In this document: positions 33,983 to 43,875 of the stretch, piece by piece
How the letters are laid out: each line of letters starts with the position of its first letter
How positions within the stretch are numbered: position 1 is the stretch's first letter
Source of the DNA: an uncultured Alistipes sp.
GTDB taxonomy: Bacteria > Bacteroidota > Bacteroidia > Bacteroidales > UBA932
Length of the DNA stretch: 57,094 nucleotides
Direction of reading: 5' to 3'
Assembly: GCA_900544175.1 (NCBI GenBank)
Contig: UQUN01000017.1
Location: forward strand, 1 to 57,094
Notes under the pieces: generated by a model
The model's input: the letters and a program-made list of their open reading frames with translations, nothing else
What the model was told of the DNA's origin: nothing
Database searches by the model: none
Position numbers and translations under genes: made by a program

Positions 33983-36070
33983 ATGGCAGTTTTAGAGAAA
34001 ATCAGAGTCAGGCTCGGTGCTCTTATCACAGTGCTCATTGCAATAGCACTGTTATCGTTTATTATAGATCCCGGAACTCTTGAGACCACGTTGAGTTACT
34101 TCTCATCGAAGTACGATGTTGGAAAAATCGACGGAAAGAAGGTGCGTTACAATGATTTCCAGAAAGAAGTGGACTATTATACGAATATCTACAACATAAC
34201 TACCGGTTCCCAGTCCGTATCAGAGAGTACCATGCAGGCCATCAACGAGTCCGCATGGCAGAGTCTTCTCACAAGGATGTACATAATTCCGCAGATGCAG
34301 AAAGGCGGGCTTATAGTCGGTGATGACGAGATACTCGATCTTACCCAGGGGCAGGAGGTCTCTCCGGTACTTTCCGGCATATTCGTGGATGAGTCCGGCA
34401 ATTTCAGCAGAGAGAGACTTGTGGAGTTTATCCGGGCGATTCCGAGTGATCCGTCCGGCAACCTTTCCCAGTACTGGAGTTTCTTGAAGCAGAGCATAAC
34501 AGACCAGCAGTACTTTGCGAAATACAATTCTCTCCTTACAGGAAGCGATATCATCACTCCGGTAGAGCTCCGTCGTCAGATCGAGGAGAACAATACGGCT
34601 TCAGACGTTCAGTTCGTACTCGTACCTTTCGGATTCCAGAGAGATACGACCATCAAGGTGTCGGATAACGAGATACGTGAATATTACGACTCCCATAAGG
34701 AAAACTACCGTCAGACGGCTTCCCGCGACGTGGAGTTCGTGGCTTATGAGGTGGTACCCTCCGAGGCCGACATCAAGGCTGCCGAGGATGAGATAAACGG
34801 TATCTTCGATGAATTCTCCAGTACTGACAATCTGAAATCGTTCCTTTCATTCAACTCAGATACTCCTCTTCAGGATTATTATTATAAGAAAGGTGAGCTG
34901 GAGAGCAGTTTCCCTGAAGTGGACGAGTTTGCTTTCAGCAGCAATCCTGGTGTGCTGCCCGTGTTCAGGAAGGACAATACGTTCTATGCCGCGCGCGTAA
35001 ATGACGTGAAGACCATGGCCGACTCCGCGTATGTGCGTCACATCCTTCTGTCTTTCGATGCGCATAAGCTGGCGGACAGTCTTGTCAACGTGCTGAATCA
35101 CGGTGGTGACTTCTCGGATCTGGCGTCCCGTTATTCATTGGCCCACAATCCCAATGTGCCCAATCCGGATGACATAGGCTGGATGACCCAGACCAATATG
35201 GTTCCCGGCATGCAGGAGGTACTCAGCATGAGGCCCGGTTCCGTAGCTGAGATAGAGACTGACTACGGTATCCATGTAGTTACTGTCACGGAGAGGACTG
35301 CTCCGATGAAGAAGGTTCAGCTTGCCATCCTTTCCAAGGAGGCGCTTCCCAGCAAGGAGACATTCCAGCACTTTTATGCCCAGGCCAATGACCTTGCCTC
35401 GCGTACCGAGGGCAAAATCGCCAACTTCGACAGGATAACCATGGAGGAGGACCTGCCGGTAGTGCCTGCCAACAGAGTCGCCGAAAGTGCAAGACAGCTT
35501 TCCCGCTATGATGACGTGAGGGAGGTTATCCGCTGGATATACGATGACAAGACGAAGGTAGGTGACGTATCTCCGATTATCACCGTCAACAACAATATAT
35601 ATTTTGTGGTTGCCCTCAAGGCCATTCATGAGGAGGGATATGCTCCGTTGGCAAGTGTGCAGTCTTCCATACGCTACATTCTCACAAATGAGAAGAGAGC
35701 CGAGAAAGTGAAGTCGGAAGTGGCGGACCGTATTGCCGGTCTGACGGATATGAATGTAATTGCCGACACTCTCGGCCAGACTGTCAGCACGAAGGACGGT
35801 ATTACATTCGGGACCATGAGCGGCAATGCCACGGAACCGGCTTTCATAGGTGCTGTGGCAGGGGCAGGTACTGATGTTGTTGCAGGTCCTGTGGCCGGAA
35901 ATGTCGGAGTCTATGTCTTCAAGGTTACCGGACGTGAGACCGGCTCGTTCTATACCGAGGATGATGCCAGGATCAAGCAAGCTCAGGTGGAGGCTTACCA
36001 GGTAAACAGTCTTCCTGCGATTTTCATGAAAAGGGCTGATGTCAAGGACAACAGGGCCAGATTCTATTAG
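33983..36070 (+). CDS. PpiD/SurA-like periplasmic peptidyl-prolyl isomerase
   Basis: A 695-residue inner-membrane-anchored chaperone. One transmembrane helix near the N-terminus (RLGALITVLIAIALLSFII, about residues 9-27) is followed by a SurA_N-like helical domain (GKIDGKKVRYNDFQKEVDYY) and a parvulin domain about residues 345-440 (YVRHILLSFDAHKLADSLVNVL, FSDLASRYSLAHNPNVPNPDDIGWM, GIHVVTVTERT). The rest is chaperone-like. It helps fold outer-membrane proteins leaving the Sec translocon. A rho-independent terminator follows, ending the envelope gene run. Confidence 0.9.
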   Translation: MAVLEKIRVRLGALITVLIAIALLSFIIDPGTLETTLSYFSSKYDVGKIDGKKVRYNDFQKEVDYYTNIYNITTGSQSVSESTMQAINESAWQSLLTRMYIIPQMQKGGLIVGDDEILDLTQGQEVSPVLSGIFVDESGNFSRERLVEFIRAIPSDPSGNLSQYWSFLKQSITDQQYFAKYNSLLTGSDIITPVELRRQIEENNTASDVQFVLVPFGFQRDTTIKVSDNEIREYYDSHKENYRQTASRDVEFVAYEVVPSEADIKAAEDEINGIFDEFSSTDNLKSFLSFNSDTPLQDYYYKKGELESSFPEVDEFAFSSNPGVLPVFRKDNTFYAARVNDVKTMADSAYVRHILLSFDAHKLADSLVNVLNHGGDFSDLASRYSLAHNPNVPNPDDIGWMTQTNMVPGMQEVLSMRPGSVAEIETDYGIHVVTVTERTAPMKKVQLAILSKEALPSKETFQHFYAQANDLASRTEGKIANFDRITMEEDLPVVPANRVAESARQLSRYDDVREVIRWIYDDKTKVGDVSPIITVNNNIYFVVALKAIHEEGYAPLASVQSSIRYILTNEKRAEKVKSEVADRIAGLTDMNVIADTLGQTVSTKDGITFGTMSGNATEPAFIGAVAGAGTDVVAGPVAGNVGVYVFKVTGRETGSFYTEDDARIKQAQVEAYQVNSLPAIFMKRADVKDNRARFY

Positions 36071-36093
36071 CAGGTCCGTGTCCCCGATATATC

Positions 36094-36132
36094 CAGGGCA
36101 ATTACCGTTTCAGGTGACTGCCCTGTTTTTTT
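36094..36132 (+). terminator. Intrinsic terminator after the PpiD-like gene
   Basis: Stem CAGGGCA (36094-36100) / TGCCCTG (36119-36125), with a small inner ACC/GGT pairing, followed by seven Ts. Confidence 0.8.
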
Positions 36133-36175
36133 GTCTTTTGCGGCAGCGTCATGCAGGATGCTGATGGAATTTCGC

Positions 36176-36183
36176 TATCTTTG
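36176..36183 (+). promoter_or_regulatory. -7 box of the endonuclease/phosphatase-family gene
   Basis: TATCTTTG is a full match to TAnnTTTG. Transcription from it would start around 36190, which excludes an upstream ATG at 36151 and supports ATG 36211. Confidence 0.5.
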
Positions 36184-36210
36184 TATGATGTATATTGGAA
36201 TGTTGAGGAT

Positions 36211-37227
36211 ATGTGGGGTAGGGTATGTGTCGTATGTCTGGCTGTTTCAGCCAGTATCTCTGTATGGGGCGGTATGCGTGGGAGTGACAGTTCTTACGTG
36301 GTTTTCTGGAACGTAGAGAATTATTTCGATCCTTTTGACGATTCACTGACACTCGATGACGAGTTTACTCCTTCCGGCTACAGGCACTGGACATGGAAGA
36401 GGTTTCTGGAAAAGCGCAACCTTATGGCGAAGACACTCATGTCCATGTATGACAGGTATGGAGACTGGCCGCTGGCGGTGGGCTTCGCTGAGGTGGAGAA
36501 CAGTATGGTGCTGCGGCAACTGGTGGAGCATACTCCGTTGGCCAAGCTCCGTTATAAAATAGTCCACCATGACTCGCCGGACAGCAGAGGCATAGATGTC
36601 GGGTTCATCTATCGGGAGGAGTATATTGATGTCATAGATGTGGAAGTGCTGAGTGTGCTGACGGGACGGGAGAGGCCGACAAGAGACATTCTGCATATAT
36701 CCTGTCTTATGTTTACGGGCGGTCTTCATAAGGACACCGTGCACTTCTTTATCAATCACTGGCCTTCAAAATTCGGTGGAGATGAGTATTCGAGACCTTT
36801 CCGTCAGGCGGCCGCTGATACCTTGCGCAGGGCGGTTGTCGCTCTCAGGGACTCTGTGACCGGTCTCCTGCCATGGGTGATAGTCACTGGAGATTTCAAT
36901 GACACGCCCGATTCCGGTCCGGTCAGTTCGTTGCTTCGCGGCACCGGACTTGTCGACCTCGCTTCAGGGCTTCAAAGGCACGGGAAGGGTAGTCTTAAAT
37001 ACAACGGACGCTGGGAACTGATAGACCATTTTCATGTCAGTCCTGTGGCGGAAGGTTCCGTAATGGAGATATATTCTCATCCGATGCTTATTGAAGATGA
37101 TGATAAGTTTTTGGGTGTCAAGCCCAGGCGTTCGTATTACGGTCCTATGTGGCATGGTGGTGCAAGCGATCATCTTCCTGTAGTTCTCGTCTTTCCGTTC
37201 ACTTCCGGCGGAACCGGAGACCGATAG
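36211..37227 (+). CDS. Exported endonuclease/exonuclease/phosphatase-family protein
   Basis: A 338-residue protein from ATG 36211, chosen because it starts a signal peptide (MWGRVCVVCLAVSASISVWG) just downstream of a -7 box. The EEP fold is evident: VVFWNVENYFDPFDD (the Asn of the N-terminal metal site), VGFAEVENSMVLRQL (metal-binding Glu), FFINHWPSKFGGDEYSRPFRQAAA, VIVTGDFNDTPDSGPV (catalytic Asp and Asn) and the terminal GGASDHLPVVLVF (Asp-His pair). All catalytic residues are present. Export suggests a periplasmic or secreted phosphodiesterase or nuclease; substrate unknown. Confidence 0.85.
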   Translation: MWGRVCVVCLAVSASISVWGGMRGSDSSYVVFWNVENYFDPFDDSLTLDDEFTPSGYRHWTWKRFLEKRNLMAKTLMSMYDRYGDWPLAVGFAEVENSMVLRQLVEHTPLAKLRYKIVHHDSPDSRGIDVGFIYREEYIDVIDVEVLSVLTGRERPTRDILHISCLMFTGGLHKDTVHFFINHWPSKFGGDEYSRPFRQAAADTLRRAVVALRDSVTGLLPWVIVTGDFNDTPDSGPVSSLLRGTGLVDLASGLQRHGKGSLKYNGRWELIDHFHVSPVAEGSVMEIYSHPMLIEDDDKFLGVKPRRSYYGPMWHGGASDHLPVVLVFPFTSGGTGDR

Positions 37228-37264
37228 GACGCTCTTCCAGTAGTTAACGGTAGTATAAATTCAT

Positions 37265-37272
37265 TAACTTTG
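37265..37272 (+). promoter_or_regulatory. Candidate -7 box of thyA
   Basis: TAACTTTG matches TAnnTTTG 20 bases before the thyA ATG. A second match, TAATTTTG at 37283-37290, is too close to the start to serve as well. Confidence 0.45.
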
Positions 37273-37292
37273 GCTGTGTAAATAATTTTGTC

Positions 37293-38087
37293 ATGAAGCA
37301 GTATCTTGAACTTTTGCAGCATATCATGGATTACGGGACTGTCAAGTCGGACCGTACCGGCACTGGAACAAAATCGGTCTTCGGTTATCAGATGAGGTTT
37401 GATCTCTCGGACGGATTCCCTCTGCTTACAACCAAGAAACTCCACCTGCGTTCTATCATCTATGAGCTTCTGTGGTTCATCAAGGGGGATACGAACATAA
37501 AGTACCTGCATGACCATAAGGTATCGATATGGGACGAGTGGGCTGATGAGAACGGGGATCTCGGACCTGTATACGGACATCAGTGGCGTTCCTGGCCGGC
37601 ACCGGACGGCCGGACAATCGACCAGCTGTCGCAGGTGCTCGATTCGCTCAAGCGCAATCCTGATTCCCGCAGACATATCGTATCGGCCTGGAATCCTGCA
37701 GAGGTAGACAAGATGGCACTGCCTCCGTGCCATACTCTTTTCCAGTTCTATGTGGCTGACGGAAGGCTGTCATGCCAGCTTTATCAGCGAAGTGCGGACG
37801 TTTTTCTCGGAGTACCGTTCAACATAGCCTCGTATGCGCTGCTTACAATGATGGTGGCGAAGGAATGCGGTTATGTGCCGGGTGATTTTGTACACACTTT
37901 CGGTGATGTACACATATATCTCAATCATTTTGATCAGGTGCGGGAGCAGCTGTCCAGAACTCCCAGGCGGCTTCCCCGTATGGTGCTCAATCCTGAAGTG
38001 AAGTCGGTCTTCGACTTCGATTACGAGGATTTCAGACTTGAGGGATATGATCCATGGCCGTCCATAAAAGCTCCCGTTGCTGTTTGA
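37293..38087 (+). CDS. thyA: Thymidylate synthase
   Basis: A 264-residue ThyA that methylates dUMP using methylene-tetrahydrofolate. Motifs: DRTGTGTKSVFGYQMRFDL, the nucleophile Cys in ALPPCHTLFQFYV, RSADVFLGVPFNIASYALL, and HTFGDVHIYLNHFDQV. Dihydrofolate reductase (folA) often follows thyA, but here a TolC gene follows, so folA is elsewhere. ThyA makes the cell dependent on the folate made through FolK and PabABC in this window. Confidence 0.97.
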   Translation: MKQYLELLQHIMDYGTVKSDRTGTGTKSVFGYQMRFDLSDGFPLLTTKKLHLRSIIYELLWFIKGDTNIKYLHDHKVSIWDEWADENGDLGPVYGHQWRSWPAPDGRTIDQLSQVLDSLKRNPDSRRHIVSAWNPAEVDKMALPPCHTLFQFYVADGRLSCQLYQRSADVFLGVPFNIASYALLTMMVAKECGYVPGDFVHTFGDVHIYLNHFDQVREQLSRTPRRLPRMVLNPEVKSVFDFDYEDFRLEGYDPWPSIKAPVAV

Positions 38088-38155
38088 CATTGCCGGATGT
38101 GCGTGATCTGGATTTCAGCATGCGGCAAAAAAATAGGCTGATGGGAATATTTTAT

Positions 38156-38163
38156 TAACTTTG
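38156..38163 (+). promoter_or_regulatory. Candidate -7 box of the efflux operon
   Basis: TAACTTTG, a full TAnnTTTG match, 23 bases before the tolC-like ATG. No clear -33 TTTG. Confidence 0.45.
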
Positions 38164-38186
38164 ACTCGTTATTAACCTAAGTGATT

Positions 38187-39755
38187 ATGAAAATAAAGTT
38201 CCGGGTTGTAAAAGTGTTGTCCGTGGCGGTCTTGCTGGGCATTTTGTCTGCCAATAATGTCGTGGCTCAGACTGGAGCGGATGACCGGACGGACATACCG
38301 GCAGATTCTTCCATGAAGGTGGCAGATGAGGCGCAGGAGCACTGGGACCTTACCCTGGAGGATGTGATCATACTTGCCCAGAGCAAGTCTCTTGCGGCGA
38401 TGGTGGCCAAATATTCGTTCATCAGCAGTTACTGGCAGTTCCGTTCATACCGGGCCCAGTTCCTGCCGTCTCTCAATCTGGGTGCGGATATCGGCAGATA
38501 CAACCGTTCCATTGTGGCTCTACAGGATGCCGAGACAGGCGAGACCCACTATGTCCAGAATGACAACATGAACAATTCCATCCAGCTTTCCATAGACCAG
38601 AATATCCCGTGGACCGGAGGTGTGATATCGCTGAATACGTACCTCAACCGTTTTGATCAGTTTTCTCCCTACAGGGAGTGGATGTACAACACCAATCCGG
38701 TCAATGTCTATCTGCAGCAGCCTATATTCCAGTACAACCGTCTTAAATGGGAGAAAAAGACCGAGCCTCGCAAGTACGAGATGTCCAAGCGCAAGTACCT
38801 TGAGGATATGGAGGATATATCCGTGGCGGCCGCAGACTATTTTTTCAATGTGCTGCGGAGCCAGCATAATCTGGAAATGGCCCGGAACAGATACGACAAT
38901 ACGAAGCTTCTGTACAGTATCGCACAGGAGAGATTCAGCATAGGTACATATACCAAGGACGAGTTGCTTCAGATGGAGTTGCAGCTGCTCAATTCGGAAC
39001 TGGCTGTGGCCACCTCGGAGGTTGACCTGAAGCAGGCCATGCTGACACTGTGCTCCTATCTGGGACTGGAGGACAATGTCAGCATCACCCTTGTCCCTCC
39101 GGTGCATTATTCTGATGTAGTAATCGACGAGGAGGATGCGGTTCTGCGCAGTCTGCAGAATACATCTTTCAGTCTCAACAATGAACTGAACCTTATCGAG
39201 GCAGAGTCAGCCGTAGCGCAGGCCAAGTCAGAAAGAGGTTTCAGCGCTGTCCTGACGGCTCAGTTCGGTCTTACTCAGACAGGCGTGGATATAGCCTCCT
39301 CTTACCGCAGTCCTATAGACCAGGAGATATTCGGTCTGTCCCTCAACGTGCCGATTCTGGACTGGGGACTTGGAAAAGGCAAGGTACAGATGGCCAAGAC
39401 CCAGCAGGAGATTGTCATTGCCCAGGTCGAGCAGGAGATCATGGAGCGCAGGCAGGACATATACATACGTGTCGTGCAGTTCAATGCGCAGTCCAGACAG
39501 TGTGACGTGTCCATGCAGGCCGACAATATAGCCGAGGAACGGTACGGTCTGGCGCTGCAGAGATTCCGTAACGGTACCATCGGCATACTGGAGATGAATA
39601 CGGCACAGAACGAGAAGGACGAGGCCTCTGCACAGTATATCGAGGAGCTCGCCAACTATTGGAGCTATTACTATAAACTGCGCAAGGACACTCTTTATGA
39701 TTATATCTACGGGGAGGACCTGGATGCAGAGTTCGACAAGATAATAGGTGACTGA
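38187..39755 (+). CDS. TolC-family outer-membrane efflux channel
   Basis: A 522-residue protein from ATG 38187 (a GTG two codons earlier is possible) with a signal peptide (VVKVLSVAVLLGILSANNVVAQ). The two OEP repeats are visible: SLAAMVAKYSFISSYWQFRSYRAQFLPSLNLGADIG in the first, and AVAQAKSERGFSAVLTAQFGLTQTG in the second, each with long helical segments (VAAADYFFNVLRSQHNLEMARNRY). It forms the outer-membrane channel of the tripartite pump encoded just downstream, with which it is probably co-transcribed. Confidence 0.92.
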   Translation: MKIKFRVVKVLSVAVLLGILSANNVVAQTGADDRTDIPADSSMKVADEAQEHWDLTLEDVIILAQSKSLAAMVAKYSFISSYWQFRSYRAQFLPSLNLGADIGRYNRSIVALQDAETGETHYVQNDNMNNSIQLSIDQNIPWTGGVISLNTYLNRFDQFSPYREWMYNTNPVNVYLQQPIFQYNRLKWEKKTEPRKYEMSKRKYLEDMEDISVAAADYFFNVLRSQHNLEMARNRYDNTKLLYSIAQERFSIGTYTKDELLQMELQLLNSELAVATSEVDLKQAMLTLCSYLGLEDNVSITLVPPVHYSDVVIDEEDAVLRSLQNTSFSLNNELNLIEAESAVAQAKSERGFSAVLTAQFGLTQTGVDIASSYRSPIDQEIFGLSLNVPILDWGLGKGKVQMAKTQQEIVIAQVEQEIMERRQDIYIRVVQFNAQSRQCDVSMQADNIAEERYGLALQRFRNGTIGILEMNTAQNEKDEASAQYIEELANYWSYYYKLRKDTLYDYIYGEDLDAEFDKIIGD

Positions 39756-39769
39756 CAATACAGAACAAT

Positions 39770-40843
39770 ATGAAAAGACTTTTGACATTGATTCCGCTGC
39801 TGGTGCTTGTAGTCTCATGCGGCCGCAATAAGGAGGTTGATGACAGCACGCTTACGCGTCTGGCACAGGCTGTAGAGGGCAATTACGTGGATACTATGAC
39901 GCTGCGTCTTACGGATTTCAGAAGACAGACGATCAGTAACGGCAAGCTTGTGGCGGTCAGGAAGAGTGCGCTCCGTTTCAATTCGTCTGGTATCATATCG
40001 GAGGTGAGGTTTGTCAACGGACAGCAGGTACGTGAGGGAGAGATCATCGCCCGTCTGGATCCCGAGCTTGCCCTCATATCGCTTTCCCAGGCGGAGAATG
40101 CCCTGAGAAAGGCGGAGATTGACCTTAATGATGTGCTGATAGGCTTCGGCTATGGCAAGGATACTTCAAGTGTACCTGAGTCTGTCATGGCGATAGCGAG
40201 GACCCGTTCCGGATATGCTGATGCGGAGCAGAGTTACCGTCGGGCCAGATATGACTATGAAGGGACGGAGATCAAGGCTCCATTCAGTGGCAAGGTGGCA
40301 GGAATCAAGAGCCGCGTGTATGAGAGTGCTCCTTCCGAGACTTTCTGCACAGTAATAGACGACAGCAGTTTTGATGTGACATTTCCCTTGTTGGAATCCG
40401 AGATTGTCTCGACCAGGACCGGAATGTCTGTCAAGATATCCCCTTTCAACAATCCGGACAAGGAGTATACAGGTGTCATAACGGCCATCAATCCTATGGT
40501 GGATGACAAGGGCCGCATAGAGGTGACGGCTTCTGTCGACAATCCCGACGGGAACATGATGGATGGAATGAATGTGCGCGTACTGGTGGAAGAGGTCATA
40601 CCCGGGCAGCAGGTGGTACCCAAGAGTTCGGTAGTAATGCGTGATAACGAGGAGGTGCTCTTCGTCTACCAGCCGGCCGACAGCACGGCCCGCTGGGTCT
40701 ACGTCAACATTCTCATGTCCAACAGTGACAGTCATGTCGTAAGTGTCAACCAGGAGCGTAATGCTGAACTCAGTCTGGGAGACATCATCATCACTTCCGG
40801 CAACCTCAATCTTGCCCATGAGTCTAAAGTAATTGTGAAATAA
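39770..40843 (+). CDS. RND efflux periplasmic adaptor (membrane fusion) lipoprotein
   Basis: A 357-residue HlyD/AcrA-like adaptor with a lipoprotein signal (LLVLVVSCGRN). Barrel-sandwich halves: RFNSSGIISEVRFVNGQQVREGEIIARLDPELALISLSQAE and RYDYEGTEIKAPFSGKVAGIKSRVYESA, separated by a short hairpin, then a beta-barrel (VKISPFNNPDKEYTGVITAINPMVDDKGRIEVTASVDN) and the membrane-proximal domain (VVPKSSVVMRDNEEVLFVY). It links the TolC channel to the two RND pumps; its stop overlaps the start of the first pump (TAATG). Confidence 0.92.
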   Translation: MKRLLTLIPLLVLVVSCGRNKEVDDSTLTRLAQAVEGNYVDTMTLRLTDFRRQTISNGKLVAVRKSALRFNSSGIISEVRFVNGQQVREGEIIARLDPELALISLSQAENALRKAEIDLNDVLIGFGYGKDTSSVPESVMAIARTRSGYADAEQSYRRARYDYEGTEIKAPFSGKVAGIKSRVYESAPSETFCTVIDDSSFDVTFPLLESEIVSTRTGMSVKISPFNNPDKEYTGVITAINPMVDDKGRIEVTASVDNPDGNMMDGMNVRVLVEEVIPGQQVVPKSSVVMRDNEEVLFVYQPADSTARWVYVNILMSNSDSHVVSVNQERNAELSLGDIIITSGNLNLAHESKVIVK

Positions 40844-43800
40844 TGATCAGGAAACTGATAAAACGCCCTGTCGCAGTATCGATGGTCCTTTTTGCCGTGG
40901 CCGTCCTGGGAGTGGTATCCATCAAGCTGATACCGGTCTCGCTCATGCCCGATGTAGATATACCTCAGATTACCGTGCAGGTCAAGGTAGAGGGCAGTTC
41001 GGCCAGGGAGATAGACCAGTACCTGCAAAGCCTGCGGCGTGAGCTGATGCAGATACCGTCGCTGACAGACATAAGGTCGCAGTCCGAGAGTGGAGTGGGT
41101 ATCATCCGCCTGTCATTCGAATACGGAACCGACATCGACTTCACGTTCGTGGATGTCAACGAAAGGATTGACCGGTCCCTTTCCTCACTTCCTGAAGGCA
41201 CTGAGAGACCGAAGGCCATAAAATCCAGTGCAACCGACATACCTGCATTCTTCGTCAACATGACTGTCGATGACAGTTCCAGAATTATGGAAATGAGCCG
41301 TCTGGCGGCCAACGTCATTTCCAAGCGCATTGAACAGATACCAGAGGTGGCCATGGTCGACCTAAGCGGTCTTGTGTTCCCGGAACTGCTTATTATTCCG
41401 GACAATGAGAAGATTTCCGCCATCGGGGCAACTCCCTCCATGCTGGTCCAGGCAATAGAGGCCAACAATATCCAGATCGGAAATATATCGATCAGGGACG
41501 GGCAGTATCATTGGAACGTGAGGTTCCAGTCGGAGCTCACTTCCAAAGAAGACATTGAAAGAATCAGACTCAATATAGGCGGCCGCATCTACTTGTTTGA
41601 TGAGCTGGCCGACATTATCGAGCAGCCAGGAAACGATAACTGCCTGATCCGTTCCGACGGCGACAGGGCCGTCAGCATGGCGATCATCAAACAGAGTGAT
41701 GCGAGGATGAACACTCTCCGCGAAGCTCTGTACGACAGAATCGAACGTTTCGAGAAGGACTATCCCGGAGTCCGGTTCACCATTACCCGCGACCAGACCG
41801 AACTGCTGCGGTACACCATCGAGAATCTGGAGCAGAACCTCATTGCCGGCATCATCCTGGCCAGCATCGTCATCCTGCTCTTCATGCGCAATTTCCGCTT
41901 CTCGCTGCTGATCATTCCTACAATCATCGTATCCCTGCTTACCTCAATGCTTGCCCTCTATCTGCTTGGCATAAGCATCAACATCATATCCCTTGCAGGT
42001 CTCATACTGAGTGTCGGAATGATGGTGGACAACTCCATTATCGTCATAGACAACATTACTCAGAGATGGGAGCGAGGGGACAGTCTGGAGGATGCCGTCG
42101 CAATAGGCTCGGGGGAAGTGTTCGCTCCGATGCTGAGCTCGATACTGACCAACTGTGCGGTATTTGTCCCGTTAGTGTTCCTGAGCGGTATAGCAGGAGA
42201 GATATTCTTTGACCAGGCTGTCGCAATCACCGTCGGACTTTTTGCCTCGCTGCTGTTCGCCGTGCTGGTGGTACCGGTCTATTACTATGCCCTCTACCGC
42301 AGGAGAGGCATGAAAATGGACAACAGATACCTTTCACGCATTGCCAGATACATTGAACCGGGCCCCGCATACGAAAAGGCCCTCAAATGGACATTCCACC
42401 ATGCCGGGATAGTCATTACCATGATGATTGCATCCATCCCTCTCTCCGGAGTACTTTTCATGGTGCTGGAAAAAAGTACCTTTCCGCCTGTGACCAAGAG
42501 CGACATCATACTCAATATCGACTGGAACAGCCCCCTTACCATCGAAGAAAACGATTTACGTAGCCGTAATCTGACAGCAGCCCTGGATGCCCATACCGCG
42601 CAGAGTACCCAGATGTCCGGAACCCAGCAGTTTCTCATGCCCCATACCCGCGACATGAGCAAAAGCGAGGCCCAGATATACCTGATGGCGCGCACGCCCT
42701 CTGGACTGGACAGCATCATCAGCGAAACGGCAGAATACATGAGAGTCCACCATCCCGCAGCTGCATTCAGTTTCTCGGATGCCGGAAATCTCTTTACACT
42801 CATGTTCTCCGATGATGCTTCCAAACTTACTGTGCAGATCAGCGGACGTGACGGCAAGACACCCGAGCCGGACAAGTTGAATACCATTATAGAAGATATA
42901 TGCAGTGCCGTGCCCGGAGTCAGCCATTCTCCCGTCCGCTGGCAGGAACAGGTCATGCTGACCATAGATGTGGAGAAGATGGCACTGTACGACATAGCTT
43001 ATGCGGATATAGTGAGCGCATTGCGCAAATACACCCGCGAGGACCACATATTTTCCATAGCCACAGGAGATTATTCCATCCCCGTGGTCATGGGTGACAG
43101 CCGCAGTTCCTCCCATATCCTTGCCGGCAGTGTACGCAACCGCGAGGGTGCGGACATTCCCCTGAGCAACTTCATCACGGAGAGCCGCAGCCGTGACCTG
43201 AAAACCATTGTCTCCGGCATGTCCGGCAATTTCTATCCTCTGGAACTGGACATACCTGACAGTATGGTTCCCGACGTGATTGAGGCATCACGGAATCTGG
43301 CTGTGCAGGACGGTACTTTCGATGTGGCGTTCAGCGGCTCCTACTTCTCCAGCAGAGAGACAATCAATGAATTGATGCTCATAGCAATAGTATCCATACT
43401 TCTCCTGTACTTCATTCTGGCGGCACAGTTCGAGTCGCTTATCCAGCCCATGATTATTCTCTCCGAGATAGTGGTGGATATTTTCGGCGCGTTCCTGCTG
43501 CTCCTGATCTGCGGAGCCGGCATCAACGCCATGTCCATGATCGGAATAGTCGTCATGAGCGGTATTGTCATCAATGACTCGATACTCAAGGTGGATACTA
43601 TCAACAGGCTGCGCAAGGAGAACGGCTATAGTCTGCTGCGGGCCATCATGACTGGCGGCTCCCGCAGGCTCAACCCTATTCTCATGACAACCCTGACCAC
43701 AGTGCTGGCCATGGTGCCGTTCCTGACCAAGGGAGACATGGGATCCGACCTGCAGTTTCCTCTGTCCATCGTGATGATCGGAGGCATGATCATTGGACTT

Positions 43801-43875
43801 ATAGTCAGTATTTTCGGAATACCGCTGATATATTATTTCATCTACAGGAAATCCGATAAGGCCCGCAGGAAATGA
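40843..43875 (+). CDS. RND efflux pump, first subunit
   Basis: A 1010-residue inner-membrane RND transporter (ACR_tran). Twelve helices with two large periplasmic loops: VSIKLIPVSLMPDVDIPQITV after helix 1, and LAGLILSVGMMVDNSIIVIDNI in helix 4, where the VDN Asp is the proton-relay position. Helix 10 has GIVVMSGIVINDSILKVDTINRLR and helix 12 SIVMIGGMIIGLIVSIFGIPL. Drug or bile-salt type export is the usual role in this subfamily. Its stop overlaps the start of a second, different RND pump (ATGA). Confidence 0.93.
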   Translation: MIRKLIKRPVAVSMVLFAVAVLGVVSIKLIPVSLMPDVDIPQITVQVKVEGSSAREIDQYLQSLRRELMQIPSLTDIRSQSESGVGIIRLSFEYGTDIDFTFVDVNERIDRSLSSLPEGTERPKAIKSSATDIPAFFVNMTVDDSSRIMEMSRLAANVISKRIEQIPEVAMVDLSGLVFPELLIIPDNEKISAIGATPSMLVQAIEANNIQIGNISIRDGQYHWNVRFQSELTSKEDIERIRLNIGGRIYLFDELADIIEQPGNDNCLIRSDGDRAVSMAIIKQSDARMNTLREALYDRIERFEKDYPGVRFTITRDQTELLRYTIENLEQNLIAGIILASIVILLFMRNFRFSLLIIPTIIVSLLTSMLALYLLGISINIISLAGLILSVGMMVDNSIIVIDNITQRWERGDSLEDAVAIGSGEVFAPMLSSILTNCAVFVPLVFLSGIAGEIFFDQAVAITVGLFASLLFAVLVVPVYYYALYRRRGMKMDNRYLSRIARYIEPGPAYEKALKWTFHHAGIVITMMIASIPLSGVLFMVLEKSTFPPVTKSDIILNIDWNSPLTIEENDLRSRNLTAALDAHTAQSTQMSGTQQFLMPHTRDMSKSEAQIYLMARTPSGLDSIISETAEYMRVHHPAAAFSFSDAGNLFTLMFSDDASKLTVQISGRDGKTPEPDKLNTIIEDICSAVPGVSHSPVRWQEQVMLTIDVEKMALYDIAYADIVSALRKYTREDHIFSIATGDYSIPVVMGDSRSSSHILAGSVRNREGADIPLSNFITESRSRDLKTIVSGMSGNFYPLELDIPDSMVPDVIEASRNLAVQDGTFDVAFSGSYFSSRETINELMLIAIVSILLLYFILAAQFESLIQPMIILSEIVVDIFGAFLLLLICGAGINAMSMIGIVVMSGIVINDSILKVDTINRLRKENGYSLLRAIMTGGSRRLNPILMTTLTTVLAMVPFLTKGDMGSDLQFPLSIVMIGGMIIGLIVSIFGIPLIYYFIYRKSDKARRK

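Noticed and set aside
35135..35980. A 281-residue minus-strand open frame opposite the PpiD-like gene
   Set aside because: Shadow of a conserved gene; no domain recognised.
38088..38155. TTGCCG/CGGCAA pairing with an A tract after thyA
   Set aside because: The tract is on the wrong strand for a thyA terminator and the loop is long.
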